From NCBI RefSeq assembly GCF_001938565.1, contig NZ_MSYM01000011.1, positions 186,001-250,000 on the forward strand: DNA of 64,000 nucleotides. Direction: 5' to 3'. The notes beneath the pieces are model-generated. The model did not search any database and was not told where the DNA came from. It saw only the letters and a list, made by a program, of their open reading frames with translations. Below, piece after piece: positions 34,621-42,852 of this stretch. Numbering within the stretch: the stretch's first letter is position 1; every line of letters begins with the position of its first letter. The stretch is from Rhodoferax antarcticus ANT.BR. Its GTDB lineage: Bacteria; Pseudomonadota; Gammaproteobacteria; Burkholderiales; Burkholderiaceae_C. The position numbers were made by a program, and so were the translations under genes.

Positions 34621-36941
34621 AGCGGGTCAACATCCACCGCCCAGCGCAGCAGACCTTTGCACTCGGGTTTTGCGCGGGAGGCGTGCAGGGTGGTTTGCCA
34701 GCCGCTCAGAAAACGCTGCAACGCGGTGCGCGACGAGCATTCCAGCAGCATCTGGGCGCGCTCCACATTGGCCACGCGCGCAATACTCATCGGCACCGCT
34801 GGGTACAGGCTGACGTGGGCACGCCACGCGGCCAGTTCGGGCACCTCTAGGCTGGCTTGACTGGCGGCGTTCAAAAAGGCTTGCGCGGCCTCTTGGGTGC
34901 GGGCGTCGGCGCGCACCAGCGCCTGAAAGCTGAACGGCGGCATGCCCGCCTGCTCGCGCTCCACCAGTTGCGATTGGGCAAACGCTGGGTAATCGTGCTG
35001 CTTCAGGGCTTCATACAGCGGGTGCGTGGGGTGGAAGGTTTGCACCCACATTTCGCTGCGGCTGGTGTTGCTGGCATCGCGCCCGGCGCGCCCTGCGGCC
35101 TGCATCAGCAGGCCAAACAGCCGCTCGGGCGAGCGGAAGTCGCTGGAAAACAGCGCGCCGTCGGGGTTGATGGCTGCCACCAGGGTGATGCGGCGAAAGT
35201 CGTGGCCCTTGGCAATCATTTGTGTGCCCACCAACACATCGACCTCGCCCGAGTGCACTTGCGCCAACTGGGTTTCCAGCGAGCCCTTGAGTTTGGTGGT
35301 GTCGGCGTCGATGCGGGCAATGCGCACCGCGCTGCCGTCTGGCCGGCTGATGCCGCCCAGCAGCAAGGCCAGTTGTTCTTCAAGCCGCTCGGTGCCACGC
35401 CCGACCGGGGCAATGTCCAGGCTGCCGCAGTCTGGGCAAGCGCGCGGCACGCGTTCGCTAAAGCCGCAGTGGTGGCAGCGCAGGCTGCGGTCAATCTTGT
35501 GGAAAACGCGGTAGGCGCTGCAATGTGGGCAGGTGCTTTTCCAGTCGCAATCACTGCAGCTCAGTACCGGGGCGTAGCCGCGCCGGTTCAAAAACACCAT
35601 GCTTTGCTCGCCACGGGCGATGCGCTGGCCGATGGCATCGAGCAGCGGTGGCGAGATCACGCAGCCCTTGGGCTGGTGGCTCATGTCGACGCGGCGCACC
35701 AGTGGTAAAACGCCTGCGGTGCTGGGTAAAACACCTGCGATGTTGGGCAGAACCGCGTTGGCGCCAACCCGGCTGGGCATCTCCAGGCGCAAGTAGCGCC
35801 CGCCCTCAGCGGCGGGGCGGCTGTGGTACCAGCTCTCCAGTGACGGGGTGGCTGAGCCGAGGATGACCTTGGCGCCATTGAGGCGGGCGCGGTACACCGC
35901 CAGGTCGCGCGCCGAGTAGCGTGCGCCCTCACCGCTTTTGTAGCTGGGGTCGTGTTCCTCATCCACCACAATCAGTTTGAGGTGCGGCATGGAGGCAAAC
36001 ACAGCCATGCGCGTGCCCAGCACAATGCGCGCCACGCCGCTATGCGCCGCCAGCCAGCTCTTCAGCCGCTGTGCCGGGGTCATGCCGCTGTGCATCGACA
36101 CCACCGCATCCATGCCGTAGACAGCGCAGAAGCGCGCCTGAAAGCGCTCTTCCAGCTGGGGTGTAAGGTTGATCTCGGGCACCATCACCAGCACTTGGGC
36201 GCAGGCGCTGGCGGCCAGTGCGTCTGCGGTGCAGCGCATGAAGACCTCGGTTTTGCCGCTGCCGGTGGCACCAAACAGCAGAAAAGGACCGGGATTTATA
36301 GAAAAATGGTCGATAGCCCTTGTCTGCTCTGCGGTAAGTGCTATTAATTCAGTAGTTTCTGACCCGCTGCCGCTGCCGCTGCCGCTGCCGCTGCCGCTGC
36401 CGCTGCCGCTGCTGCTGCTGTTGCTGTTGCCGCTGTTGCCGCTGTTGCCGCTTGCGACTGCCTGGTCGCTGTCCGGCTGCCCTGCGGACAGAGCGGTGGC
36501 GGTGGCCTTTGCCGCTTCGGCCTTAAGCTGCGCTGCCGCCTTCTTTTTCAGCTTGCGCGCCAGCTGCAGGCCAGTGATTTCACGCAGTTGTGGCGGCAGG
36601 GCCGCCAGCGCCACTTCACCGGCCGAGCGCTGGTAGTAGCTCGCAGCAAAGCTGATCAGCGCGCGCCAGCTCGGGCTCAATGGGGTCAGCGCGTCGAGCA
36701 CGGCCGTCACCGGGCGCAGCTTGGCGGGGTCGAGTGCGGGCGCAGGGTTGCCTTGGGGCGTGTCCCACACCACGCCGAGCAACTCACGCTGCCCCAGCGG
36801 CACCCGCACCAGAGTACCGGCGGGCAGCGGTTGGGGGCTGAGGTAGGTCAGCGCACCGGCCATCTGGCTGTAGGCTGGCGTGTGAACCAGTACCGAGACC
36901 TGGACGGGCTCGGTTGGGCTGGTTTGGGGTGTTTTGTTCAA
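34611..36941 (-). CDS. priA: primosomal protein N' (replication restart helicase PriA)
   Basis: Restarts stalled forks. 776 residues. The N-terminal DNA-binding region has VLVHTPAYSQMAGALTYLSP; the helicase has LLFGATGSGKTEVFMR (Walker A), VVDEEHDPSYKSGEGARYSA (DEEH), and the zinc part CSDCDWKSTCPHC with CHHCGFSERVPRACPDCG. Lobe 2 has GTERLEEQL and AAGRAGR. Between the N-terminal domain and the helicase (~165-205) lies a low-complexity linker of alternating Gly-Ser plus Asn/Ser, encoded by GCTGCC-type repeats. Next comes ELIALTAEQTRAIDHFSI, matching a mini-repeat read in frame. A triplicated AGVLP motif occurs near residue 395-410. It ends convergent with rquA. Confidence 0.95.
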   Translation of the reverse strand: MNKTPQTSPTEPVQVSVLVHTPAYSQMAGALTYLSPQPLPAGTLVRVPLGQRELLGVVWDTPQGNPAPALDPAKLRPVTAVLDALTPLSPSWRALISFAASYYQRSAGEVALAALPPQLREITGLQLARKLKKKAAAQLKAEAAKATATALSAGQPDSDQAVASGNSGNSGNSNSSSSGSGSGSGSGSGSGSGSETTELIALTAEQTRAIDHFSINPGPFLLFGATGSGKTEVFMRCTADALAASACAQVLVMVPEINLTPQLEERFQARFCAVYGMDAVVSMHSGMTPAQRLKSWLAAHSGVARIVLGTRMAVFASMPHLKLIVVDEEHDPSYKSGEGARYSARDLAVYRARLNGAKVILGSATPSLESWYHSRPAAEGGRYLRLEMPSRVGANAVLPNIAGVLPSTAGVLPLVRRVDMSHQPKGCVISPPLLDAIGQRIARGEQSMVFLNRRGYAPVLSCSDCDWKSTCPHCSAYRVFHKIDRSLRCHHCGFSERVPRACPDCGSLDIAPVGRGTERLEEQLALLLGGISRPDGSAVRIARIDADTTKLKGSLETQLAQVHSGEVDVLVGTQMIAKGHDFRRITLVAAINPDGALFSSDFRSPERLFGLLMQAAGRAGRDASNTSRSEMWVQTFHPTHPLYEALKQHDYPAFAQSQLVEREQAGMPPFSFQALVRADARTQEAAQAFLNAASQASLEVPELAAWRAHVSLYPAVPMSIARVANVERAQMLLECSSRTALQRFLSGWQTTLHASRAKPECKGLLRWAVDVDPLLI
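36312..36348 (-). repeat. mini-repeat copy 11, inside priA
   Basis: On the coding strand TAGCACTTACCGCAGAGCAG, then ACAAGGGCTATCGACC. Read as (I)ALTAEQTRAIDH, it overlaps the conserved LT.EQ..A motif that opens the helicase domain, so similarity may be partly functional convergence. Confidence 0.5.
36364..36453. repeat. hexanucleotide microsatellite in priA
   Basis: CCGCTG / GCTGCC units, about 9 tandem, then degenerate CTG and TTGCCG units. Unit length is a multiple of 3, so copy-number change alters only the Gly-Ser linker length. Confidence 0.92.
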
Positions 36942-37006
36942 GTGAACTTGCGAAATTCGCCTTAAGTCATTGATTCTGCGGGGTTTTAAAGGTCATCCAA
37001 GTTTTC

Positions 37007-37027
37007 TGTGGATAACTTTGTGGATAC
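37007..37027. promoter_or_regulatory. pair of DnaA-box-like sites between priA and hemE
   Basis: TGTGGATAA (37007-37015; reverse complement TTATCCACA, a perfect box) and TGTGGATAC (37019-37027; one mismatch), 12 bp start to start. They sit in an AT-rich 330-bp gap (36942-37269). Confidence 0.5.
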
Positions 37028-37185
37028 CTCGTCAATAGACCGTGCTGAGCCTTGTAAATCAAGGCTTTTGTTAATTTGCCCAAAAATGAAGCAAAAATTA
37101 ATTTCCTTTAAAATCAAGCACTTACATGTGCTATGCGTTTAATAGTACAGCTGGATGAATACTTGACTTACCGCAAGGTAGCACA

Positions 37186-37237
37186 CCATTTTTGTGCATA
37201 AGTCATTCATTTTTTTGAGCGCTCAACACAAAAATGG
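37186..37237. repeat. nested inverted repeats before the hemE 3' end
   Basis: CCATTTTTGTG (37186-37196) pairs with CACAAAAATGG (37227-37237). Inside lies the perfect 12-bp palindrome TTGAGCGCTCAA (37215-37226). Another palindrome, AGCAC-TTACAT-GTGCT, is at 37117-37132. The outer pair could be a terminator or protein-binding structure. Confidence 0.6.
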
Positions 37238-37269
37238 GTGAAAAAGTGCTAGCCGACCCGCCTTGCCCT

Positions 37270-38382
37270 TCAGCAAGCGCCGCGCATCAGCCGCGAATGT
37301 TTGTGCACCGCTTCCACCAATGCTGCCACATGCTCAGGCGGGGTGTGCTGGCTGATGCCGTGGCCTAGGTTGAAGATGTGCGTCGGGCCCAAACCTGGGC
37401 CGCTGTGCGGTGTGCCAAAGGCGTTGAGCACCTTGATGACTTCGGCTTCGATCTTTTCCGGTGGGGCAAATAACACGTTCGGGTCCAGGTTGCCTTGCAG
37501 CGCCTTGCTGCCGCCCACCAGGGCGCGTGCCTTGGTCAGGTTGGCCGTCCAGTCCAGGCCCAGCGCGTTGCAGTCGAGATCGGCCATCTCGTCAAGCCAC
37601 AAGGCACCGCCTTTGGTGAAGACGATGCTGGGAATGGTGGCGCCATTCCAGGTTTTGTGCAACTTGGCCAGCACACGGCGGGTGTAGGCCAGGCTGAATT
37701 CCTGAAACGCACCGTCGGCCAGCACGCCGCCCCAGCTGTCAAACACCATCACCGCCTGGGCGCCAGCTTCAATCTGGTGGTTCAGGTACACCGCTACCGC
37801 TTCGGCGTTGATCTCCAGAATACGGTGCATCAGGTCCGGGCGGCTGTACATCATGGTTTTGACTAGGCGGTAGTCGTCGCTGCCAGCGCCTTCAACCATG
37901 TAGCAGGCCAGCGTCCACGGGCTGCCGGAAAAACCGATCAGCGGCACCCGGCCGTTGAGCGCCTTGCGGATCGAGGTGACCGCGTCAAACACATACTGCA
38001 GCTTGGCCATGTCGGGCACTTCAAGCTTGGCCACCGCAGCTTCGTCGCGCACCGAATGGGCAAACTTGGGGCCTTCGCCCAAGGCAAACGACAGGCCCAG
38101 GCCCATCGCGTCTGGCACCGTCAGGATGTCGCTGAACAAAATGGCCGCGTCGATGGGGAAACGGTCCAGCGGCTGCAAGGTGACTTCGGTGGCGTAGTCG
38201 GTGTTGGTGGCCAGCCCCATGAAACTGCCGGCCTTGGCGCGGGTGGCGCGGTATTCGGGCAGAAAACGCCCGGCCTGACGCATCATCCACATGGGTGTGT
38301 AGTCAGTCGCTTGGCGCATGCACGCTCGCAGAAAGGTGTCGTTCTTGAGAGGGGCGAAAGTGGAGGTAGAGGTGGTATTCAT
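37270..38382 (-). CDS. hemE: uroporphyrinogen decarboxylase HemE
   Basis: Decarboxylates uroporphyrinogen III to coproporphyrinogen III in heme synthesis. 370 residues from the ATG at 38382. Hallmarks: [18 protein letters not shown] (arginine substrate clamp), [19 protein letters not shown] (catalytic Asp), [37 protein letters not shown] and [16 protein letters not shown] near the end. The upstream in-frame ATG (38460) would add an atypical leader. Expression from its own region next to the two-component system on the same strand is likely. Confidence 0.96.
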   Translation of the reverse strand: MNTTSTSTFAPLKNDTFLRACMRQATDYTPMWMMRQAGRFLPEYRATRAKAGSFMGLATNTDYATEVTLQPLDRFPIDAAILFSDILTVPDAMGLGLSFALGEGPKFAHSVRDEAAVAKLEVPDMAKLQYVFDAVTSIRKALNGRVPLIGFSGSPWTLACYMVEGAGSDDYRLVKTMMYSRPDLMHRILEINAEAVAVYLNHQIEAGAQAVMVFDSWGGVLADGAFQEFSLAYTRRVLAKLHKTWNGATIPSIVFTKGGALWLDEMADLDCNALGLDWTANLTKARALVGGSKALQGNLDPNVLFAPPEKIEAEVIKVLNAFGTPHSGPGLGPTHIFNLGHGISQHTPPEHVAALVEAVHKHSRLMRGAC

Positions 38383-38428
38383 AGGACGAATTGTCGCATT
38401 CTGTCGTGGTGGGTTGAAACTCGTAAAC

Positions 38429-39838
38429 TCAAATTTGCCGCGATCCTTGATCTGGCGCAATTGGCCAGGTTACCGTGACACACAGGCCGCCCAGGCTTGA
38501 AGGGCCTGCCGCCACCTGCGCCCGGTAGACATCGGCAATACGCCGCACGATGGACCAGCCCAGGCCGCTGCCGCTTTGTGCCGTGCCCAGTCCACGGTAA
38601 AAGCGCTCCCCCAAACGCGCCAGATCGGCCGACGGCACACCAGGGCCACTGTCGTCAATCTGTAGCTTGACCAGGCCACCCTTGCAGGTCAGTGCCACCG
38701 TGACCTGCGCGCCATCAGGGCTGTAACGCAGCGCGTTGTCAAGCAGGTTGCGAATCAGCACACCGGTCAGCAACTCGTCTGCGGCGATGAGGCTGGGGGC
38801 GTCGCAATCGAGTGTCAATACCTGTGAGCGGGCCAGGGCGCCGGGTGCCAGATCGGCGGCAACGCGCCGGGCGATCTGGCATGCGTCCACGCGCACGCCT
38901 GGGGTGGTGTTGCCTGCGGTTTCCAGCCGCGAGAGTGTTAACAGCTGCGCCACCAAATGGGAGGCACGGTCGCAGCCTTCCAGTGTGTGGCGCAACGCCT
39001 GGTCGCGCTGGTCCACATCGTCCCCGGCTCCCTGTGCCACCTGGGCCTGGGCACGGACGGCGGCAATGGGGGTGCGCAATTCATGCGCCGCGTCGGCGGT
39101 AAAGCGGCGCTCGGTCTCCATCATCTGGCCGATGCGCGCCAGCAAGGTGTTGAGCGACTGCACCACAGGCACCATTTCGGTCGGTGTGTCGTCAATGACC
39201 AAGGGCACCACCGCTTGTGGCTGGCGTCGAGCCAACGCCTCGCTCAGCGTGCGCAGCGGTGCCAGGCTCTGACGCACCGCCAGCCAGCCCAGTACCGCCA
39301 AAATGGGCAAGGTCACCAGCAAAGGCATCAACACCGCCTGCATCACCGCCCACAAAATGGACTGGCGCGAGCGCAACTGTTCCCCCACAAAGACCTGCAC
39401 ATCACCCTCGTTGCCTTGCGCCCCGAAGACCCGCCATGCGCCGCCATCGGGTAAATCTACCGTGGCAAAGCCACGCACCTGCGGCGACATCGGTGTTTCT
39501 GGCGCGGTGCCGGAATGCAGCGTCAGCTTGCCGTCGTGAAACACCTGGAACGCCACCCGTGTGGCGTATTTGTGCAAGGTGGGTGCGTCCGGGTGGCGGT
39601 CGTCGTAAGTGTGCAGGCGATATGGCTTGTCGTCGCGCTTGGCCTCGTCGGTGTCGGTTTGTTGGGCCACCAGCAGTGCGGCAGACTGGGCCAGATGCGC
39701 GTCGAGCAATTCGTCGATCTCATGGCGGGTGTCGATCCAGGTCAGCGCTGCTGCCGAAATCCAGACACCGCAGATCATCGTCAGCAGGAGCGCCAAAAGG
39801 CGCGCCTGCAGGGATTCCAGCCGGTTGAACAGGATCAT
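38429..39838 (-). CDS. sensor histidine kinase, QseC-like
   Basis: 469 residues: membrane helix (~15-35), periplasmic domain to ~165, second helix, then HAMP. The catalytic core shows [20 protein letters not shown] (phospho-His), [16 protein letters not shown] (N box), DDSGPGVP (G1) and [13 protein letters not shown] (G2). The domain plan and the HELRTPIAA box match QseC. It overlaps the response-regulator gene by 4 bp. It lies next to the shp-dhc-cytochrome operon on the same strand, which suggests regulation of that operon (inference). Confidence 0.9.
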   Translation of the reverse strand: MILFNRLESLQARLLALLLTMICGVWISAAALTWIDTRHEIDELLDAHLAQSAALLVAQQTDTDEAKRDDKPYRLHTYDDRHPDAPTLHKYATRVAFQVFHDGKLTLHSGTAPETPMSPQVRGFATVDLPDGGAWRVFGAQGNEGDVQVFVGEQLRSRQSILWAVMQAVLMPLLVTLPILAVLGWLAVRQSLAPLRTLSEALARRQPQAVVPLVIDDTPTEMVPVVQSLNTLLARIGQMMETERRFTADAAHELRTPIAAVRAQAQVAQGAGDDVDQRDQALRHTLEGCDRASHLVAQLLTLSRLETAGNTTPGVRVDACQIARRVAADLAPGALARSQVLTLDCDAPSLIAADELLTGVLIRNLLDNALRYSPDGAQVTVALTCKGGLVKLQIDDSGPGVPSADLARLGERFYRGLGTAQSGSGLGWSIVRRIADVYRAQVAAGPSSLGGLCVTVTWPIAPDQGSRQI

Positions 39839-40521
39839 GGCGATGGCTCCCCGGGCGCAACTTTGGGTGGCATCAGCATGTAGCCCACACCCCGCACGGT
39901 CTGGATCAGGTCTGCCTGGAGCTTCTTTCGCAGGTGGTGGATATGCACCTCCACCGCGTTGCTTTCCACCTCGTAGCCCCAGCTGTAAAGCTGCTGCTCC
40001 AGTTGCTCGCGCGACATGACCCGCTGGGCATTGAGCATCAGCACGTGCAGCAGGTCAAATTCACGCAGCGACAGCACCACCGCCTGCCCGGACAGTGTGA
40101 CCGAGCGGGCGGACAGATTGATCTGCAGCGCTGCGCAGGTGAGCAGGTCTTGGGTATGCCCATGGGCGCGGCGCACCAGCGAGCGCAGACGCGCACCCAG
40201 CTCAAACAGGTCGACCGGTTTGACCACATAGTCATCCGCGCCCAGATCCAGCCCTTTAATGCGGTCCGGCACCGCTTCACGGGCGGTGAGCACCAGCACC
40301 GGCAAGGTAATTTTTTGCTGCCGCAACGATTTCAGCACCTCCAGCCCGTCTTTCAGGGGCAGGCCCAAGTCCAACACCGCCGCCTGGTGGTTACCGTTGG
40401 CGATTTCGCGCTCAGCGGCCAGGCCGTCACGCACCCAGTCCACCAGAAAACCCTGCTGGCGCAGGCCCGCGCGCAGGCCATCACCCAGCAGGGGATCGTC
40501 TTCAGCAAGCAGGATGCGCAT
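39835..40521 (-). CDS. OmpR-family response regulator, QseB-like
   Basis: 228 residues. Receiver domain with EDD (acidic triad), Asp51 in AVLDLGLPLKDGLEVLKSLR, VLTARE, and KP in DDYVVKPVDLFELGAR. The C-terminal winged helix has LSLREFDLLHVLMLNAQRVM, SREQLEQQLYSWGYEVESNA and VEVHIHHLRKKL. The QseB/PmrA subclass usually binds CTTAA direct repeats; such a site is seen upstream of shp (42733-42749). Gene order is regulator, then kinase. Confidence 0.92.
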   Translation of the reverse strand: MRILLAEDDPLLGDGLRAGLRQQGFLVDWVRDGLAAEREIANGNHQAAVLDLGLPLKDGLEVLKSLRQQKITLPVLVLTAREAVPDRIKGLDLGADDYVVKPVDLFELGARLRSLVRRAHGHTQDLLTCAALQINLSARSVTLSGQAVVLSLREFDLLHVLMLNAQRVMSREQLEQQLYSWGYEVESNAVEVHIHHLRKKLQADLIQTVRGVGYMLMPPKVAPGEPSP

Positions 40522-40588
40522 GGTGTGGTTGGGTCGTTGGCGGGGACGTCATCGTAGCGGCTGGGTGACAAGCCACGGGCCACCGTGC

Positions 40589-41782
40589 TCAGATTTTGGG
40601 TTTGGGGGCCGGGGCTTTGGGAATGGCCATGGCGCCGTCTTCAAAGGTGCCCGCGTCGGCGTCGGCGTGGCAGGCGGCACAGTTGGCCTTGCTTTTGACC
40701 AGCGGGCTGGCCCAGTCGGAGGCCGTAATTTCGCGGTGCTTGCTTGTCCAGTAATGGGTTTCGGTGATGCGCTGCGGCGCTGCGCCTGCGGGGACGGACT
40801 GACCAATCTTGAATGCTGGTTCGGTCACCTGTGTCTCGGCAGCGTTGGCCACCATGAAGGCCAGCACGGCGGCGGTGGTCGGTGCGTCCAGCGCTAGGTC
40901 GCTGCCAAAGTGCTTATCCTGCTCGGCCATCATTTTCTGCCAAGAGCGTGCGGGCAGCAGACTCGGATGAAATGGCCCGTGACAACTGCCGCACTCGTCA
41001 CGCCATTGCGCGTTGTCAGGCAGTACTGGGCCGACAAACTTCACATGGCGCACAGGAGGCTGTCCGCTGGCAGGCTGGGCTTGCAGCTGATTTTGTAGCG
41101 CGTAGGCAAACCACCAGCCGCCAAAACCGAGCATGGCGACCAGCATGATCCCGGCTACCAGCACTTGTGTTTTGCTTTTCGGCGTACTCGGCCCAGCCTT
41201 CTTAAGGCCTGTGACCATGGAGCGAGCCAGGTTTTCCTTGTGCAGCACGCTTTCCGCCACCACCCCGGCGATGTGGCCGCCCACCACCAGCAGCATCAGG
41301 TTGGCGGCAAATTCATGCACTTCCTTGAAGAAATGCCCCTGGGAAAAACTGAACCAGCCCGCTGCCAGGCCGTGCTGCTCCTCGGCGCCCAGGGTCAGAA
41401 TGCCTGCTGCGCCCACCACCGCGGTCAAGGCCAGCAGGATGTAAATGGCCAGGCTGCCGGTCGGGTTGTGGCCCACATGGCGCGCCGCTTGGCCGCGCAT
41501 CACCTGTTTCAAATAACGGGCTGCGGCTTTGGGGCCAAACCAGAAGCTGGCAAAGCGCGAAAAATGCGAGCCAAGGAAACCCCACAACAGACGGAACCCA
41601 ATCAGCCCAAGCATCAGGTAGCCAGCAAACACATGCACCGCCAGCCAGGCATCGCTGTCACTGGTGAGCCAGGCCAGCGCAAAGCTGCCCGCCAGCACCC
41701 AGTGGAACAACCGGGTGGGCAGGTCCCAGATCAGGGTCGGTTGCAGGTCATTGGCGGGCGGGTTCAGCTCTGATGTGCTCAT
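40589..41782 (-). CDS. cytochrome b561-type membrane protein fused to a diheme cytochrome c
   Basis: 397 residues. N-terminal ~200: cytochrome b with WDLPTRLFHWVLAGSFALAW, HVFAGYLMLGLIGFRLLWG, and HEFAANLMLLVVGGHIAGVV, with His ligands for two b hemes. After a membrane helix (VLVAGIMLVAMLGFGGWWFA) is a periplasmic domain homologous to DHC, with CGSCH near 265 and CAACH near 375. Probably passes quinol electrons to the DHC/SHP proteins. The start overlaps the dhc stop by 4 bp (ATGA). Confidence 0.88.
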   Translation of the reverse strand: MSTSELNPPANDLQPTLIWDLPTRLFHWVLAGSFALAWLTSDSDAWLAVHVFAGYLMLGLIGFRLLWGFLGSHFSRFASFWFGPKAAARYLKQVMRGQAARHVGHNPTGSLAIYILLALTAVVGAAGILTLGAEEQHGLAAGWFSFSQGHFFKEVHEFAANLMLLVVGGHIAGVVAESVLHKENLARSMVTGLKKAGPSTPKSKTQVLVAGIMLVAMLGFGGWWFAYALQNQLQAQPASGQPPVRHVKFVGPVLPDNAQWRDECGSCHGPFHPSLLPARSWQKMMAEQDKHFGSDLALDAPTTAAVLAFMVANAAETQVTEPAFKIGQSVPAGAAPQRITETHYWTSKHREITASDWASPLVKSKANCAACHADADAGTFEDGAMAIPKAPAPKPKI

Positions 41783-42270
41783 TTAGGAATGCGGACGTTG
41801 TCCTCGTCAAAGTCACCTTTGTCGGCATCACCATGGCAAGCCAGGCAGTTGGAGGCGCTCTTCACCGACTCACGCTTCCACACAGCGGGGTCAATTTCAC
41901 CAGCGCGGTGTTTCGACTTGAACCATTCACTGTCGGTGATCTTCAGGGGCGCGGTGTTGGCGCTCCAGCGGTTGGACGCATGCTTGACCAGGTAATCGGT
42001 GATGGCCTGGGTCTGCGCCGCAGGCAGGGAGGCATCGGTTCCAAAGTGCTTGTCCAGCCCGGTCATCACCTTTTTCCAGGAGGCCGCTGGCAGCAGACCG
42101 GGCGGAAAAGCCAAGTGGCAGCCACCACACTCGGTTTGCCATGCTGCGTGTGTCTGCGTGGGCATGACCGGCCTGCCCCGGTCTTCGCCGTTGTACTTGG
42201 CATGGGCTGTGAGCGTGGTCATGGCCAGCGCCGCGAGGGTGGCAAAGGCCCACAAGGGTTTGACGTTCAT
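41779..42270 (-). CDS. diheme cytochrome c (DHC)
   Basis: 163 residues. Signal peptide MNVKPLWAFATLAALAMTTL, cleavage near AHA. Heme motifs CGGCH (~50) and CLACH (~145); HLAFPPGLLPAASWKKVM and DKHFGTDASLPAAQTQAITD match the DHC family of Rhodobacter and Shewanella, the electron donor to SHP. The mature part is homologous to the C-terminal domain of the next gene, implying duplication. Confidence 0.9.
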   Translation of the reverse strand: MNVKPLWAFATLAALAMTTLTAHAKYNGEDRGRPVMPTQTHAAWQTECGGCHLAFPPGLLPAASWKKVMTGLDKHFGTDASLPAAQTQAITDYLVKHASNRWSANTAPLKITDSEWFKSKHRAGEIDPAVWKRESVKSASNCLACHGDADKGDFDEDNVRIPK

Positions 42271-42279
42271 GGTGCCGCC

Positions 42280-42687
42280 TTACTTCACCGACAGCACATA
42301 GGCCATGAAATCACCTTTTTCCTGCGTACTGCAGGCGCGCCCGAGTGCGTCATTGCAATTGCGCTTGAACCATTTTTCGACCTTGGCTGCATCGGTAAAA
42401 CGCTGCGCATTCACGCTGGGCGCCATCGGGTCGATGGCCTTGTTGGTCTTGGCGTGCTTTCCGGCGTTTTTGGGCGAGTCGGTATGGCACGACGCGCACG
42501 CCATCTGGTTGGGGCCCTCGGTGGTGTAGAGCTTGCGGCCAGCCTCCAAGCTAAAGTCCTTGAACGCCGGGTTCTCGGTCTTGGCCTGGGCTTTGTAGCC
42601 GTCCAGAATCGGGTTGGCGCTGGCAACCAGCGGCAAGGCGATGGCCAGGCTGGCGAGCCAGGTGGCGGTGCGAAGTTGAAATTTCAT
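42280..42687 (-). CDS. shp: SHP-type monoheme cytochrome c (DUF1924)
   Basis: 135 residues. Signal peptide MKFQLRTATWLASLAIALPL (cleavage near ASA). Single heme motif CASCH in NQMACASCHTDSPKNAGKH, then AIDPMAPSVNAQRFTDAAKV. SHP is an oxygen- and NO-binding c-type heme protein; the Asn ligand could be the one in SVNAQRF (inference). Two further cysteines (RNCNDALGRACS) fit the known disulfide. First gene of the operon shp-dhc-cytochrome b; ends 9 bp before dhc. Confidence 0.9.
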   Translation of the reverse strand: MKFQLRTATWLASLAIALPLVASANPILDGYKAQAKTENPAFKDFSLEAGRKLYTTEGPNQMACASCHTDSPKNAGKHAKTNKAIDPMAPSVNAQRFTDAAKVEKWFKRNCNDALGRACSTQEKGDFMAYVLSVK

Positions 42688-42732
42688 GCGTAACCCTCAG
42701 TGATGTACTGCGGTCAAGCTTAAAAAGGCTAT

Positions 42733-42749
42733 CTTAAGAAAGTCTTATC
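42733..42749. promoter_or_regulatory. candidate QseB/PmrA-type binding site upstream of shp
   Basis: CTTAAG, 5 bp, CTTATC, with another CTTAA at 42719. It is an 11-bp-phased direct repeat of the kind bound by OmpR-family PmrA/QseB regulators, 45 bp upstream of the shp start. Confidence 0.5.
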
Positions 42750-42852
42750 GCCGTTGCCGTTGATTGCGCTTAGGCTGATTGTGAGTGGGGAGGCAACCGC
42801 GCCGCAGGCGCAAGGAAGTTTGGCTACGCGCAGCCGGATGGCAAAAAAAGTT

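Noticed and set aside
36942-37269. Calling the priA-hemE gap a chromosomal origin
   Set aside because: Only two DnaA-like boxes, no dnaA/dnaN neighbourhood and no skew data; kept as a finding only.
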